In this document: positions 1-8,813 of the stretch, piece after piece
Position numbering within the stretch: the stretch's first letter is position 1
How the letters are laid out: each line of letters begins with the position of its first letter
Assembly: GCA_035628995.1 (NCBI GenBank)
Contig: DASPIR010000023.1
Location: 434,001 to 498,000 of the forward strand
Direction: 5' to 3'
DNA: 64,000 nucleotides
Origin: Clostridia bacterium
GTDB taxonomy: Bacteria; Bacillota; Clostridia; Lutisporales; Lutisporaceae
Program-made: the position numbers and the translations under genes
Notes under the pieces: generated by a model
Databases searched by the model: none
Told to the model about the DNA's origin: nothing
Seen by the model: the letters and a program-made list of their open reading frames with translations, nothing else

Positions 1-15
1 TTTCTTTAGTTTAGA

Positions 16-49
16 AAAGCAAAAAGCAGGTTTCCCTGCTTTTTGCTTT
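16..49. terminator. Bidirectional terminator hairpin
   Basis: A perfect 15-bp inverted repeat (arms 16-30 and 35-49) encloses a 4-base loop, with T-rich sequence on both flanks. It can act for a gene entering from the left and as a second terminator beyond ackA on the minus strand. Confidence 0.75.
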
Positions 50-57
50 ATTTTCCT

Positions 58-164
58 TTATAACGAGTAGGAAAGTATAAATTTCATTAGTGTTCCACTT
101 TCCGTAAACGAGTTTCAAGAAAGGCTTCCTTAACCGTTAAAATGCTTCAATATAAGCCTTTCTT
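58..164. repeat. Two-hairpin intergenic repeat, copy 1
   Basis: The first hairpin has arms GGAAAGT (70-76) and ACTTTCC (97-103). The second is a perfect 11-bp inverted repeat (117-127 / 154-164) whose right arm enters the ackA stop codon. The first ~75 bases are closely similar to 10985-11060, upstream of yloU, including sequence outside the stems. This marks a dispersed element rather than two independent terminators. The second hairpin may also terminate ackA. Confidence 0.7.
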
Positions 165-1359
165 ATTTGTTTATAATCTTTTTTGTATCTCTTGCAATCA
201 TAAGCTCCTCATTTGTCGGTACAAGAAGTACTTTTACCTTTGAACCGGCTTTTGACAAGTCTACTTCCTTGCCTCTTACTTTATTCTTCGCTTCATCAAG
301 TTCTATTCCAAGAAAACTCATATCCTTGCATACTGCACTTCTTATAAAGTCTGAATTTTCACCCAGGCCAGCTGTAAATATGATTGCATCTGCACCATTC
401 ATTATTGCAGCATATGCACCTATATACTTCTTGACCTTATGAACGTATACATCAAGAGCCAGCTTCGCCTTTTCGTTGCCATTATCCGCAGCTTCTTCCA
501 CATCTCTGAAATCGCTGCTTACACCGGATATGCCCAATACACCGGACTTCTTATTTAGCATATCATCAACCTTTGCAACGCTCATGTTTTCTTTTTCTGA
601 CAGATATTTTATTATTGCAGGGTCAATATCTCCTGACCTTGTTCCCATTGCAAGACCTTCAAGAGGTGTAAAACCCATGCTGGTCTCTACAGATTTGCCA
701 TACTTTACTGCTGCAATGCTAGCACCATTGCCCAGATGGCAGGTTATAAGCTTCAGCTGCTCTAGAGGTTTGCCAAGCATTTCTGCTGCTTTTTCCGAAA
801 CATATTTGTGGGATGTTCCGTGGAAGCCATATCTTCTAATTTTATACTTTTCATAGAATTCATAAGGTATAGCATATATGTATGCTTCCTTTGGCATAGT
901 CTGATGGAAGGCTGTATCAAATACTCCCACCATAGGAACATTAGGCATTATATGCCTGCATGCTTCGATACCTATGATATTCGGTGGATTGTGCAATGGA
1001 GCTATTTCTATACACTCTTTCAGTGCACCCATTACATCTTCATCCAACATTACTGAATAAGCGAACTTCTCTCCTGCATGAACTACTCTATGTCCTACTG
1101 CAGCTACCTCTCCCATATCCTTTATAACACCATAGTTCTTATCTGTTAAAGCATCTACAAGTGTCTGCAGAGCCTCTTTGTGTGTTGGCATAGGTCTTTC
1201 TATTGTTATTTTGTCAGAATCCTTAGGTTGGTGCTTTAGAACCGAACCCTCAATTCCTATCCTTTCTGCCAGACCCTTTGCAATAACTTCTTCGTTTTTC
1301 ATATCAATCAATTGATACTTCAACGATGAGCTGCCGCAATTAATAACCAGAATTTTCAT
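163..1359 (-). CDS. ackA: Acetate kinase
   Basis: Cytosolic acetate kinase. It interconverts acetyl phosphate + ADP and acetate + ATP, the ATP-yielding last step of acetate fermentation. The 398-residue protein has the usual family length. Visible family signatures are the N-terminal phosphate-binding stretch [23 protein letters not shown] near residue 145, [12 protein letters not shown] near 177, and the C-terminal GLGENS motif. The ATG follows a clear GGGGAGG ribosome binding site. The usual partner gene pta is not next to it. Instead ackA diverges from tmcAL, whose product consumes acetate and ATP. A two-hairpin repeat begins at the stop codon and may serve as terminator. Confidence 0.97.
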   Translation of the reverse strand: MKILVINCGSSSLKYQLIDMKNEEVIAKGLAERIGIEGSVLKHQPKDSDKITIERPMPTHKEALQTLVDALTDKNYGVIKDMGEVAAVGHRVVHAGEKFAYSVMLDEDVMGALKECIEIAPLHNPPNIIGIEACRHIMPNVPMVGVFDTAFHQTMPKEAYIYAIPYEFYEKYKIRRYGFHGTSHKYVSEKAAEMLGKPLEQLKLITCHLGNGASIAAVKYGKSVETSMGFTPLEGLAMGTRSGDIDPAIIKYLSEKENMSVAKVDDMLNKKSGVLGISGVSSDFRDVEEAADNGNEKAKLALDVYVHKVKKYIGAYAAIMNGADAIIFTAGLGENSDFIRSAVCKDMSFLGIELDEAKNKVRGKEVDLSKAGSKVKVLLVPTNEELMIARDTKKIINK

Positions 1360-1520
1360 TTAATATGTACCTCCCCGAAAAATAATATGTCCAGTAACCT
1401 TTTCTATATAAATAACATTTTTCCTGCTTTTTTTTGCAAAATAATTAACAAAGTATAGTATTCCCTCGAATGAAATCTTAATTATACATATGACTGTGCA
1501 AAATATGGTAAAATAGGATG

Positions 1521-1566
1521 TGAGGTTTCGGGGTTCCGAGGTTTCGGGATTCCGAGGTTGCGAGGT
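1521..1566. repeat. Octamer-type GGTTTCGG/GGTTCCGA tandem repeat
   Basis: About five and a half units alternate GGTTTCGG and GGTTCCGA, degrading towards the right end. The tract directly abuts tmcAL, and its last GAGGTG provides the ribosome binding site of that gene. Related degenerate tracts lie at 6702, 17352, 22052 and 39629. Confidence 0.7.
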
Positions 1567-1573
1567 GTTAATG

Positions 1574-2821
1574 ATGAAAACTGTAGGAATAATCTCTGAA
1601 TACAATCCCTTCCATAATGGTCACAAATACCACCTTCAGGCTGCAAAGGAAGCCTGCGGTGCAGACTATGCCGTCTGCATCATGAGCGGCAGCTTTGTAC
1701 AAAGGGGAGAGCCTGCCATATTTGACAAATGGTCAAGAGCGCGGATGGCTGTTATGAATGGAGCAGACCTTGTTATTGAGCTGCCCGTGGTGTATGCCTG
1801 TCAGCCTGCAGAAATATTTGCTTTAGGCGCAGTAAAGATATTGAACTCCATGGGAGTTATTGATTATATCTGCTTTGGCAGTGAGCTGGGGGATACTGAT
1901 GCACTCCATGAGTTGGCAAAGCTGCTCCACAATGAACCGGACGCTTTTAAAAAGCTTCTCAAAGCTCAGCTGGATCAAGGTCTCTCATATCCTAAAGCAA
2001 TATCAAATGCCCTGTCTTCTTATATGGGAGCCGAAGAACAATCAAATACCGATGATATATTGAGAAATCCCAATAATGTATTGGGGATAGAGTATATCAA
2101 AGCTCTGATGGCTTTGAGAAGCCGAATAGAACCTGTCGCTGTAAAACGCATTGCAAGCGAACATAATGATACAGGCATTACTGGTAATATTGCAAGTGCT
2201 ACAGCAGTCAGAAATGAAATAAAAGAGAAGGGCATCTCAGAAAAGGTCAGACTGTCAGTGCCCCAAAATTCAATAGATATAATTGAAGCCAATATTACGT
2301 CAAACAGACACCCACTGTACCTGAATGACTTTTCCGATCTATTGCTTTACAGACTCAGGATGATTGAAGAAGCAGAGCTAAGGAAATACCTTAATGTCAG
2401 AGAGGGCATTGAATATAGGCTGAAGAAGTATGCACAGACCAGCTCCAACTGTGAAGAATTAATCGAAGCAGTCAGCACAAAGCGTTATACCAGAACATAT
2501 ATACAGCGGCTTCTCTGTCATCTGCTCCTTGATATGCAAAAGAATGACATAGCACTCTTTAAAGATCTGAATTGTCCTTCTTACATAAGAGTGCTTGCTT
2601 TTAATGAAAATGGAACTCGTCTAATAAAAGAGATGAAAGACCTATCCACCTATCCGGTTATTACGAAGGTGGCGGATTTCAAATGCCAAGATGAACGGAT
2701 CACAAGAATGTTCGCTTATGATATATTATCTACTAACATTTACAATCTTGCATATAGAACCCCCGCTTATAAAAAGGGCTCGGAGGATTATCTCACTTCT
2801 CCGTATTATTATAAGGGGTAA
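1574..2821 (+). CDS. tmcAL: tRNA(Met) cytidine acetate ligase TmcAL
   Basis: Forms acetyl-adenylate from acetate and ATP and acetylates cytidine 34 (the wobble base) of elongator tRNA-Met (YlbM family). The protein opens with MKTVGIISEYNPFHNGH, which holds the nucleotidyltransferase HxGH-type motif, followed by CIMSGSFVQRGEPA. Both are diagnostic. The frame is open 54 nt further upstream, but that part is only translated tandem repeat. The ATG at 1574 sits 6 nt after GAGGTG, so I place the start there, giving 415 residues. The adjacent ATG at 1571 is possible. In Bacillus this gene lies near ylbJ, coaD and rsmD, as it does here. Confidence 0.93.
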   Translation: MKTVGIISEYNPFHNGHKYHLQAAKEACGADYAVCIMSGSFVQRGEPAIFDKWSRARMAVMNGADLVIELPVVYACQPAEIFALGAVKILNSMGVIDYICFGSELGDTDALHELAKLLHNEPDAFKKLLKAQLDQGLSYPKAISNALSSYMGAEEQSNTDDILRNPNNVLGIEYIKALMALRSRIEPVAVKRIASEHNDTGITGNIASATAVRNEIKEKGISEKVRLSVPQNSIDIIEANITSNRHPLYLNDFSDLLLYRLRMIEEAELRKYLNVREGIEYRLKKYAQTSSNCEELIEAVSTKRYTRTYIQRLLCHLLLDMQKNDIALFKDLNCPSYIRVLAFNENGTRLIKEMKDLSTYPVITKVADFKCQDERITRMFAYDILSTNIYNLAYRTPAYKKGSEDYLTSPYYYKG

Positions 2822-2900
2822 AGGCCGCCTACCATTCATAATCCCATACTCCACTAAATATAAATATATAGACCATAATATTAATATTTAGAGGTATGTC

Positions 2901-4109
2901 ATGAACAGGAATAATATCTCCACCTTTGTATATTCCATTATTTTCTGCCTTATTGTAGTCTGCATAATCGCATATCCCAGCGAGGCTTTCTCTGCCGCAT
3001 CTGACGGCCTTAAGCTATGGTTCAATGTAGTCTGCCCTGCTCTTCTCCCGTTCTTTATCTGCGTTGAAATACTAATCGGCTTGGGGATAGTGAGCTTTTT
3101 CGGTTCCGCCTTCAAGCCGCTCATGCGACCTGTATTCAAGGTTCCCGGTGAAGGCTCCTTCGGTTTTTTTATGAGCATGTCCTCCGGATATCCTGTTGGT
3201 GCCAAGATTACCGCCAAGCTTCGTCAGGAAATGCTTTGTACACCTATTGAGGGGCAAAGGCTTTTGAGTCTATGCAGCACCTCAGGTCCACTTTTCATAA
3301 TCGGTGCTGTTGCTGCCGGCATTATGAACAACCCCGCCCTTGGCTTCTTTCTTGCAGTTTCGCACTACTTATCAGCAGTAACAATAGGATTTCTAATGAG
3401 ATATTATGGAAAAGACAAGGCAAACAATAGAAATGACCGTATATCTAATCCGATAGCAGATATGCTGAATTACAGACAGAAGGATGGACGTACTATTGGG
3501 GTGCTTATGGGAGACGCAGTAAAAAACGGAGTAAATCTTATACTTATGATTGGCGGGTTTATCATTTTCTTCTCTGTAATAACAAGCATGTTGAAAATAT
3601 CAGGCTTTTTAAGCTTCTTTTCTATTATGCTGTCAAAGGCAATCCCTTTCGATACTGTTACCCCTGATATTATATCCAGCTTCCTTATAGGCTTCATGGA
3701 GGTCACAAATGGGGCCAAGGCATGCTCGGCACTACAAGTACCACTGATATATAAAACTATCATGGTAAGCTTTATGATAGGTTTTGGAGGGCTCTCTGTC
3801 AATGCTCAGGTAATGAGCATAGTTGCTGAAACAGATTTAAAATTCGGTATCTATTTTATTTTTAAAATAGTACAGGGTATTATAGCTGCGCTTTACTCAT
3901 TTATTCTCTTTGCATGGTTTTCTAATCTTCAGGTTTTCAATCTGTATGAGACAGCTAATGCCGGTATGTGGGATACTGTCACAAATTCTAGCTGGATTAA
4001 TGTTTTTATTGAATCTTCCATTAACATGCTGTTTATATTTGCCTTTATGCTGGTGGTTTTCATTATCAAAAACAAAAAAAGGCTTTTACATCAAAGCCTC
4101 TCCAGGTAA
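2901..4109 (+). CDS. ylbJ: Sporulation integral membrane protein YlbJ (SpoVV)
   Basis: A 402-residue polytopic membrane protein of the YlbJ/SpoVV family. It is required in sporulation for dipicolinic acid passage across the outer forespore membrane. Hydrophobic helices fill the sequence. Two nucleoside-recognition (Gate) style halves are suggested by FFMSMSSGYPVGAKI near residue 88 and by SFLIGFMEVTNGAK near 255. The ATG at 2901 follows AGAGGT with 6-nt spacing, 79 nt after tmcAL, so the two could be co-transcribed. The last coding bases also contain the terminator of the convergent minus-strand gene. The family call is firm. The DPA role is inferred from Bacillus. Confidence 0.92.
   Translation: MNRNNISTFVYSIIFCLIVVCIIAYPSEAFSAASDGLKLWFNVVCPALLPFFICVEILIGLGIVSFFGSAFKPLMRPVFKVPGEGSFGFFMSMSSGYPVGAKITAKLRQEMLCTPIEGQRLLSLCSTSGPLFIIGAVAAGIMNNPALGFFLAVSHYLSAVTIGFLMRYYGKDKANNRNDRISNPIADMLNYRQKDGRTIGVLMGDAVKNGVNLILMIGGFIIFFSVITSMLKISGFLSFFSIMLSKAIPFDTVTPDIISSFLIGFMEVTNGAKACSALQVPLIYKTIMVSFMIGFGGLSVNAQVMSIVAETDLKFGIYFIFKIVQGIIAALYSFILFAWFSNLQVFNLYETANAGMWDTVTNSSWINVFIESSINMLFIFAFMLVVFIIKNKKRLLHQSLSR
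4072..4099 (-). terminator. Rho-independent terminator of the 4133-4669 gene
   Basis: Read on the minus strand, AGGCTTT-GATGT-AAAAGCCT is followed by a run of seven T. It lies wholly inside the 3' end of the ylbJ coding sequence on the other strand. Confidence 0.75.
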
Positions 4110-4132
4110 ATCAATTCGTTCGATATTCCAGC

Positions 4133-4669
4133 TTAACTCTTGTGGTTCTTAAGCTCGTCTCTATTGCTTCTTATAGTTTCTATAACGCCTGCTGCATGCT
4201 TTTCAAGCTCTGCCAGCAGCTCATCTGCATAAGCTTTGGAGCCAAGCCTTATTTTTTTAGCATCAATTTGAGCAGCTATTATTAATTCCTTAGCTTGTTC
4301 ACTTGCCTTTTTCATTATATCGCTTTCGTCAATGAGCTCCTGAATCTTCCTGTCTGCTTCTCTCCTAAGGATTTCCGCCTCTTTCTCAGCTTCTGCAAGA
4401 ACCTTTTGGCGTTCGTCCTTAATTTTTAACATCTTTTCTTCGCTTTCCCGTCTTAGGGCTTCTGCCTCTTTCTTTGCTTCAATAAGGATCTTCTGTCTTT
4501 CTTCCTTAATCCACTGTGCCTGCTTTATCTCGTCAGGCAGCTTAATTCTTATATCCCTGATAATTTCAAGCAATTCTTCCCTATTTATCATAGTCTTACT
4601 TGACAAAGGCAGGTTCGGCGCCTTTTCCAAAATATCCTCAAGTGCGTCAAGTAGCAACATAACCTCCAT
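4133..4669 (-). CDS. Coiled-coil (ATP synthase subunit B/H-like) protein
   Basis: A 178-residue soluble, highly charged protein. Residues about 50-160 are almost continuous heptad coiled coil, rich in Glu, Lys and Ala. They include two near-copies of an 'ERQK(I/V)L.EA(K/E)KEAE.LRRE' unit. Such proteins are often labelled V-type ATPase subunit H-like or DivIVA-like and commonly lie next to coaD in Clostridia. No catalytic motif is visible. The ATG at 4669 has GGGAGG 8 nt upstream. An internal ATG nine bases later lies too close to its own GGAGG. A structural or scaffold role is a guess from composition only. Confidence 0.75.
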   Translation of the reverse strand: MEVMLLLDALEDILEKAPNLPLSSKTMINREELLEIIRDIRIKLPDEIKQAQWIKEERQKILIEAKKEAEALRRESEEKMLKIKDERQKVLAEAEKEAEILRREADRKIQELIDESDIMKKASEQAKELIIAAQIDAKKIRLGSKAYADELLAELEKHAAGVIETIRSNRDELKNHKS

Positions 4670-4688
4670 AATACCAACCTCCCATATA

Positions 4689-4705
4689 TTTCGCGAAAAA
4701 CATTT
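4689..4705. promoter_or_regulatory. 17-bp TTTCGCGAAAAACATTT motif
   Basis: The identical 17-mer recurs at 41140-41156, in both cases just upstream of the ribosome binding site of a minus-strand gene. The centre TTCGCGAA is palindromic. The rest of 4706-4800 holds further short inverted repeats, including CGCACT...AAGTGCG near 4759-4791. The function is unknown. Confidence 0.35.
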
Positions 4706-4800
4706 TACATTAATAATTCAAGTTTCGCGTAAATGTTTCCTTGATTTTCATTGAATTCGCACTATACCCGATGTAATTCCCTAAGTGCGTTCAATATAGG

Positions 4801-5274
4801 TTAAATCTTTTTGTATATTTCTTCTTCTATCATTTCTGGTACCAAGCCTCTTATGCAGCCCCCAAGCCGTGCCACTTCCTTTACCAGGCTGGAGCTTAAA
4901 TATGAGTATTTGCTGCTTGTCATCATAAATACTGTTTCTATCTCCGGATTCAGTTTTTTATTCATAAGAGCCATCTGAAGTTCGTATTCAAAATCCGAAA
5001 CAGCTCTTAAGCCCTTTACAATTGCATTGGCATTCTTGCTCTTGGCATATTCTATCAACAGTCCTGAAAAACTGTCAATTTCAAGATTTTCAATGGAGCT
5101 GCAGGTTTTTTTTATTATTTCCACTCTTTCTTCCACCGAAAAAAGTGGTTTTTTATTTGGATTATTCGACACTGCAACTATAACCTTGTCAAAAAGCTTC
5201 GCTGATCTTTGGATTATATCAATATGCCCATTGGTAGCAGGATCAAAGCTTCCAGGGCAAATTGCAATTTTCAA
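4801..5274 (-). CDS. coaD: Phosphopantetheine adenylyltransferase
   Basis: Transfers AMP from ATP to 4'-phosphopantetheine, giving dephospho-CoA in coenzyme A synthesis. The 157-residue length is typical. N-terminal [16 protein letters not shown] holds the HxGH nucleotidyltransferase motif. [20 protein letters not shown] and [16 protein letters not shown] are the family's substrate-binding and C-terminal signatures. The start is TTG at 5274, spaced 6-7 nt after AGGAGGAG. It lies only 2 nt after rsmD, so rsmD-coaD form a translationally linked pair, as in Bacillus (ylbH-ylbI). coaBC of the same pathway lies at 24.6 kb. Confidence 0.97.
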   Translation of the reverse strand: MKIAICPGSFDPATNGHIDIIQRSAKLFDKVIVAVSNNPNKKPLFSVEERVEIIKKTCSSIENLEIDSFSGLLIEYAKSKNANAIVKGLRAVSDFEYELQMALMNKKLNPEIETVFMMTSSKYSYLSSSLVKEVARLGGCIRGLVPEMIEEEIYKKI

Positions 5275-5276
5275 GC

Positions 5277-5852
5277 TTACTCCTCCTTCTGCTGCGTTTG
5301 CATATTAATTGCATAGAACGATAGTGTTGTATTCCCATATTTCTTACTGCAGTACATATTTAGCTTGCCCAGGCTTGATGGCATCTCATCCCTTGAATCA
5401 TGCTCTACAATAATCGAACCAGCTTGCGCAAGTATATTATGCTTATCTATCTCCTCTAAAGCATTCTGCGCCAATCCGACGCTATACGGAGGATCAATGA
5501 ATATTATGTCAAACTTCTTATTGTGCATGTAAAGCTTGCTTATTCCTGTGGAATAGTCCGTATTGAAGACTTCCACGTTATCATTTATATTTAAGTGCTC
5601 CAGGTTTCCCTTCAGCACCTTTATGCTTTTTATGTCAGTATCTATAAAGACCACATGCCCTGCTCCGCGGCTCAACGCTTCTATACCTATGCCCCCGGTG
5701 CCTCCGAACAAATCCAGAAAAACACTGTCAATTACAGTATCCCCAAGTATATTAAACAAGGATCCTTTGACTTTATCCGAGGTAGGTCTTATATCCATTC
5801 CCTCTATGCGGTCAAGTCGTCTTCCTCTAAACTCTCCTGCAATAACTCGCAA
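5277..5852 (-). CDS. rsmD: 16S rRNA (guanine966-N2)-methyltransferase RsmD
   Basis: An S-adenosylmethionine-dependent methyltransferase that modifies G966 of 16S rRNA during 30S assembly. The 191-residue protein starts [13 protein letters not shown]. It contains [15 protein letters not shown], the SAM-binding [19 protein letters not shown] (residues ~45-63) and the catalytic DPPY motif near residue 119, all characteristic. Start codon TTG at 5852, preceded by GGAGG with 8-nt spacing. First gene of the rsmD-coaD pair. Confidence 0.96.
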   Translation of the reverse strand: MRVIAGEFRGRRLDRIEGMDIRPTSDKVKGSLFNILGDTVIDSVFLDLFGGTGGIGIEALSRGAGHVVFIDTDIKSIKVLKGNLEHLNINDNVEVFNTDYSTGISKLYMHNKKFDIIFIDPPYSVGLAQNALEEIDKHNILAQAGSIIVEHDSRDEMPSSLGKLNMYCSKKYGNTTLSFYAINMQTQQKEE

Positions 5853-6231
5853 AGGACTAACCTCCTTTTTTCCAATTACATTTTAACATAAATACTATTA
5901 TTATACAAAAATATATTTATATTTTATCGAATTTTGGAGTTTTTAGCAATGTCTCCGCTCCAATATCCAATCTAGTATCAAAACAGCTAGGCTGGATATC
6001 TGCCTAATACAATATTAGAATTTTAGTGTGATTTGTGTGAATAAAAAAAATCATATTGAACACCATATATCTTAGGGATGTTAGTTAATTGTGGGTTTGA
6101 GACTTTGTCTCACATTCAACTATATTTCCCCATAGAGCTCTTCCTTCAATTTCTCCTCTCCCGATACTGGTGTCAATCGCTTTAGCATTAGGCTAATATG
6201 TGTATTGTCACCAGTATTTTTTATTAGTTTT
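5853..6231. other. Gene-free region with a long nested hairpin
   Basis: No convincing coding frame. It contains a perfect small hairpin, TGAGAC-TTT-GTCTCA, near 6097-6111. It also holds a long inverted repeat with arms 6164-6177 and 6204-6217 (13 of 14 paired). That repeat encloses a second stem TTAGC/GCTAA (6182-6186 / 6192-6196) and is followed on the plus strand by six T. It looks like a terminator or the 3' end of a small RNA, although no plus-strand gene precedes it. Confidence 0.5.
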
Positions 6232-6264
6232 AAAAAAAGGGCGTTGACCTTGTCGGCCAACGCC
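6232..6264 (-). terminator. Terminator of the spore protein gene
   Basis: Minus-strand hairpin GGCGTTG/CAACGCC (6258-6264 with 6240-6246) followed by seven T. It lies 10 nt after the stop codon of the small acid-soluble protein gene. Confidence 0.85.
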
Positions 6265-6274
6265 TTTTATTGCC

Positions 6275-6493
6275 TTATCTTCTTCCTGACATGCTTCTTT
6301 CTGCTGTTTCAATCATTCTTCTTACCATTTCTCCGCCAACCTTGCCGCACTCCCAGGATGTTTTATCTCCATTATAGCCAGTAAGATCTGTTCCTAATTC
6401 AGTTGCAATCTGATCCCTGAAAGTCCTTAAAGCAGCTTTTGCCTCTGGTACCAGATTCCTGTTTGATGAACCTGATGTAGTATTTCTTTGCAT
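6275..6493 (-). CDS. Alpha/beta-type small acid-soluble spore protein
   Basis: A 72-residue DNA-binding protein made in the forespore. It coats spore DNA and is degraded at germination by the GPR protease. The family pattern is clear: LVPEAKAALRTFRDQIATELG, including the GPR-site region around ATELG, then GDKTSWECGKVGGEMVRRMIE. The ATG at 6493 has AGGAGG with 8-nt spacing. A longer frame upstream is ignored because it lacks family similarity and a ribosome binding site. A TATACTA sequence upstream resembles the -10 of sigma-G promoters, but no good -35 is visible. Monocistronic, with its own terminator. Confidence 0.93.
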   Translation of the reverse strand: MQRNTTSGSSNRNLVPEAKAALRTFRDQIATELGTDLTGYNGDKTSWECGKVGGEMVRRMIETAERSMSGRR

Positions 6494-6701
6494 ATGTAGC
6501 ACCTCCTGTTTGTTTTTGCTTAGTATAAACCACATTGGTCCAATCAATTTAAGTCCTGTATGCATGATGCAATAAAAGGATTTTATGTGATTTATGTACT
6601 ATTAATTTACTCTATTTGTGATTTTTTAAACTCTGTAATTTATGTTAACGAAGGAAAAAATGTAACACAAATCCTAACATATGCAAAGGCTGTTTTCAAA
6701 T

Positions 6702-6725
6702 ACCTCGCACCTTGAACCCCGTACC
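6702..6725. repeat. Degenerate CTCGCACC/CCCCGTACC tract
   Basis: The reverse complement reads GGTACGGGGTTCAAGGTGCG. It shares the vocabulary of the tracts at 22052-22150 and 39629-39682. It lies just 3' of recG. Confidence 0.45.
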
Positions 6726-6732
6726 AATTAAT

Positions 6733-8796
6733 CTAATTCAAGGTTATCTCATCCAATATTTTCTGGAACCTGTTGTCCAGTATGGCTTTCATCCTCTTGT
6801 ATTCATCATCTGAAAGCTTATCCTTTTCATATATGTATTCTACCGCATTTCTAGAAAGCTTAAGAAGTTCAACATCACGGAATATATCAGCCAGCTTAAA
6901 GCCAGGCAGTCCATGCTGTCTTTGCCCTAATATTTCACCGCTTCCCCTAAACTCAAGGTCTTTTTCAGCTACCTCAAACCCATTTTCAGTTTTCGTCATG
7001 TACTTAAGTCGTTCCCGTGCTGCCTCACTTTTGGTATCAGATATTAGTATGCAGTAAGACTGGTGCCCGCCTCTGCCTACCCTGCCCCTCAACTGATGCA
7101 GCTGCGCCATGCCGAATCGGTCGGCATCCTCTATCACCATTATGGTTGCATTGGGGATATTCACTCCTACTTCTATTACTGTAGTAGAAACAAGTATTTG
7201 TGTCTCCTTTTCCCTGAAGCTTCCCATTACCTCATTCTTTTCATCAGCCTTCATTTTTCCATGAAGCAGACCCACTCTATAATTCTTAAAAAACTTTTCT
7301 TTTATCTCCTCGCTGTATTCCACAGCTGAGTTTAGCTCCAGCTTCTCAGATTCCTCTACAAGGGGGCATACGAAATATGCTTGCCTTCCAGAATCAAGCT
7401 CCTTTTTGACAAAATTCATAAGCCTTTCCTTCTTGGCAGAATCTATGAAAAATGTGTCCACCTTTTTTCTTCCCGGAGGCATTTCATCAATAATCGATAC
7501 ATCAAGGTCTCCATATACAATAAGCGATAGTGTCCTTGGTATTGGAGTCGCCGTCATTACCAGCATATCAGGGTTGTCTCCCTTTGTGGAAAGCACCGCC
7601 CTTTGCCTTACTCCGAACCTGTGCTGTTCATCGGTTATGACAAGCCCAAGCTTTTTGAAACTCACACTATTTTGTATGAGCGCATGAGTACCTACCACTA
7701 TGTCTATATCTCCCAACTGCAAAGCAGTCAACACGCTTTCTTTTTCCTTTGCATTCATGCTTCCCTTAAGAAGTCCGATGGTTATGCCAGTATCCTTGAA
7801 AAGCTGGGCAAGAGTCAGCATGTGCTGCTCAGCAAGGATTTCAGTAGGTACCATCATTATACCCTGATATCCGCTCCTTACACATTTGAAGAGCGCAAGA
7901 GCGGCAACTGCTGTCTTTCCTGACCCTACATCACCCTGTACCAGCCTGTTCATGACATTTGAACTTTCCATATCCTTGCTCACTTCTTCAAATACCCTCA
8001 GCTGCGCTGAAGTAAGCTTGAAAGGCAGCTTTGAAATAAACTGCTGTATTTCATCTGTTTTATCAAAGCTTATTCCTGTCTTCCCCTCGTTGCTAATCTT
8101 TTTTATATGTATCAGGCCGGACTGCAGCATAAAGAACTCTTCAAAAATAAGTCTTCTTCGTGCCATCTCCAGCTTATCTAGAGTTTCGGGGAAATGGATG
8201 TTATTAATACAGAAGTTTATTTCAGCCATCCCATACTTTTTCCGGAGCTCCTCGGGAAATACATCTGTAAGCTTTTCATTTATTTGCTGCAATGAAGAAT
8301 ATAATGCTTTCCTGATGTCCTTCTGAGACAGGCCTTCTGTAAGTGAATAGTATGGAGCTATCCTCATCAGATTTACACTGCCCCCGACCGTCACCCTCTC
8401 ATATTCCGGTGTTTCCATGACCAAGTCCTTGCCTATACGTTTGACTTTACCGTGAAGCAGGACTTCGTCGCCCTCTTTAAAGGTATTTTTGACGTACCTG
8501 TTGTTAAACCACACCACATTCAACTTTCCTGTGTCATCAAATACCGAAAGCTTTGTAATTATAATCCCGCTCTTTGCCCTGCCTTCCTGAGCCTTCCCTG
8601 AAGTTTTCACTCTGACTGTATAGCTTTCCTCAGGCTGCAAATCCTTAATATTTGTCGTCTGGCTCTTATCCTTATATCCTCTTGGGTAGTATTCAAGCAA
8701 ATCCTCTATAGTGTTTAGGCCAAGCTTATTGAAAAGCTTGGCCTTTACTGGTCCTATTCCCTTTATATTTTTTATGGAAACGTCCAAATAACTCAT
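6733..8796 (-). CDS. recG: ATP-dependent DNA helicase RecG
   Basis: A branch-migrating superfamily 2 helicase that remodels stalled forks and Holliday junctions. The 687-residue length is typical. The order is: N-terminal wedge/OB domain ([15 protein letters not shown] near residue 15), Walker [13 protein letters not shown] near 290, DEQHRFG box near 390, TATPIPRT near 418, [21 protein letters not shown] and [15 protein letters not shown] in the C-terminal RecA lobe, then the RecG-specific end ([16 protein letters not shown]). The ATG follows GAGG 7-8 nt upstream. The fakA-type gene is 17 nt upstream, so the two are probably co-transcribed. The Bacillus order yloU-yloV-(sda)-recG is kept without the sda genes. 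Confidence 0.97.
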   Translation of the reverse strand: MSYLDVSIKNIKGIGPVKAKLFNKLGLNTIEDLLEYYPRGYKDKSQTTNIKDLQPEESYTVRVKTSGKAQEGRAKSGIIITKLSVFDDTGKLNVVWFNNRYVKNTFKEGDEVLLHGKVKRIGKDLVMETPEYERVTVGGSVNLMRIAPYYSLTEGLSQKDIRKALYSSLQQINEKLTDVFPEELRKKYGMAEINFCINNIHFPETLDKLEMARRRLIFEEFFMLQSGLIHIKKISNEGKTGISFDKTDEIQQFISKLPFKLTSAQLRVFEEVSKDMESSNVMNRLVQGDVGSGKTAVAALALFKCVRSGYQGIMMVPTEILAEQHMLTLAQLFKDTGITIGLLKGSMNAKEKESVLTALQLGDIDIVVGTHALIQNSVSFKKLGLVITDEQHRFGVRQRAVLSTKGDNPDMLVMTATPIPRTLSLIVYGDLDVSIIDEMPPGRKKVDTFFIDSAKKERLMNFVKKELDSGRQAYFVCPLVEESEKLELNSAVEYSEEIKEKFFKNYRVGLLHGKMKADEKNEVMGSFREKETQILVSTTVIEVGVNIPNATIMVIEDADRFGMAQLHQLRGRVGRGGHQSYCILISDTKSEAARERLKYMTKTENGFEVAEKDLEFRGSGEILGQRQHGLPGFKLADIFRDVELLKLSRNAVEYIYEKDKLSDDEYKRMKAILDNRFQKILDEITLN

Positions 8797-8813
8797 TTGT
8801 AAACCTCGAAATT

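Noticed and set aside
58-110. Mini-ORF MKFILSYSL (and MKSILSCAL in the copy near 10990) as a real peptide
   Set aside because: The two copies differ at three codons, all amino-acid changing, within otherwise conserved DNA. That speaks for a structural repeat, not a peptide.
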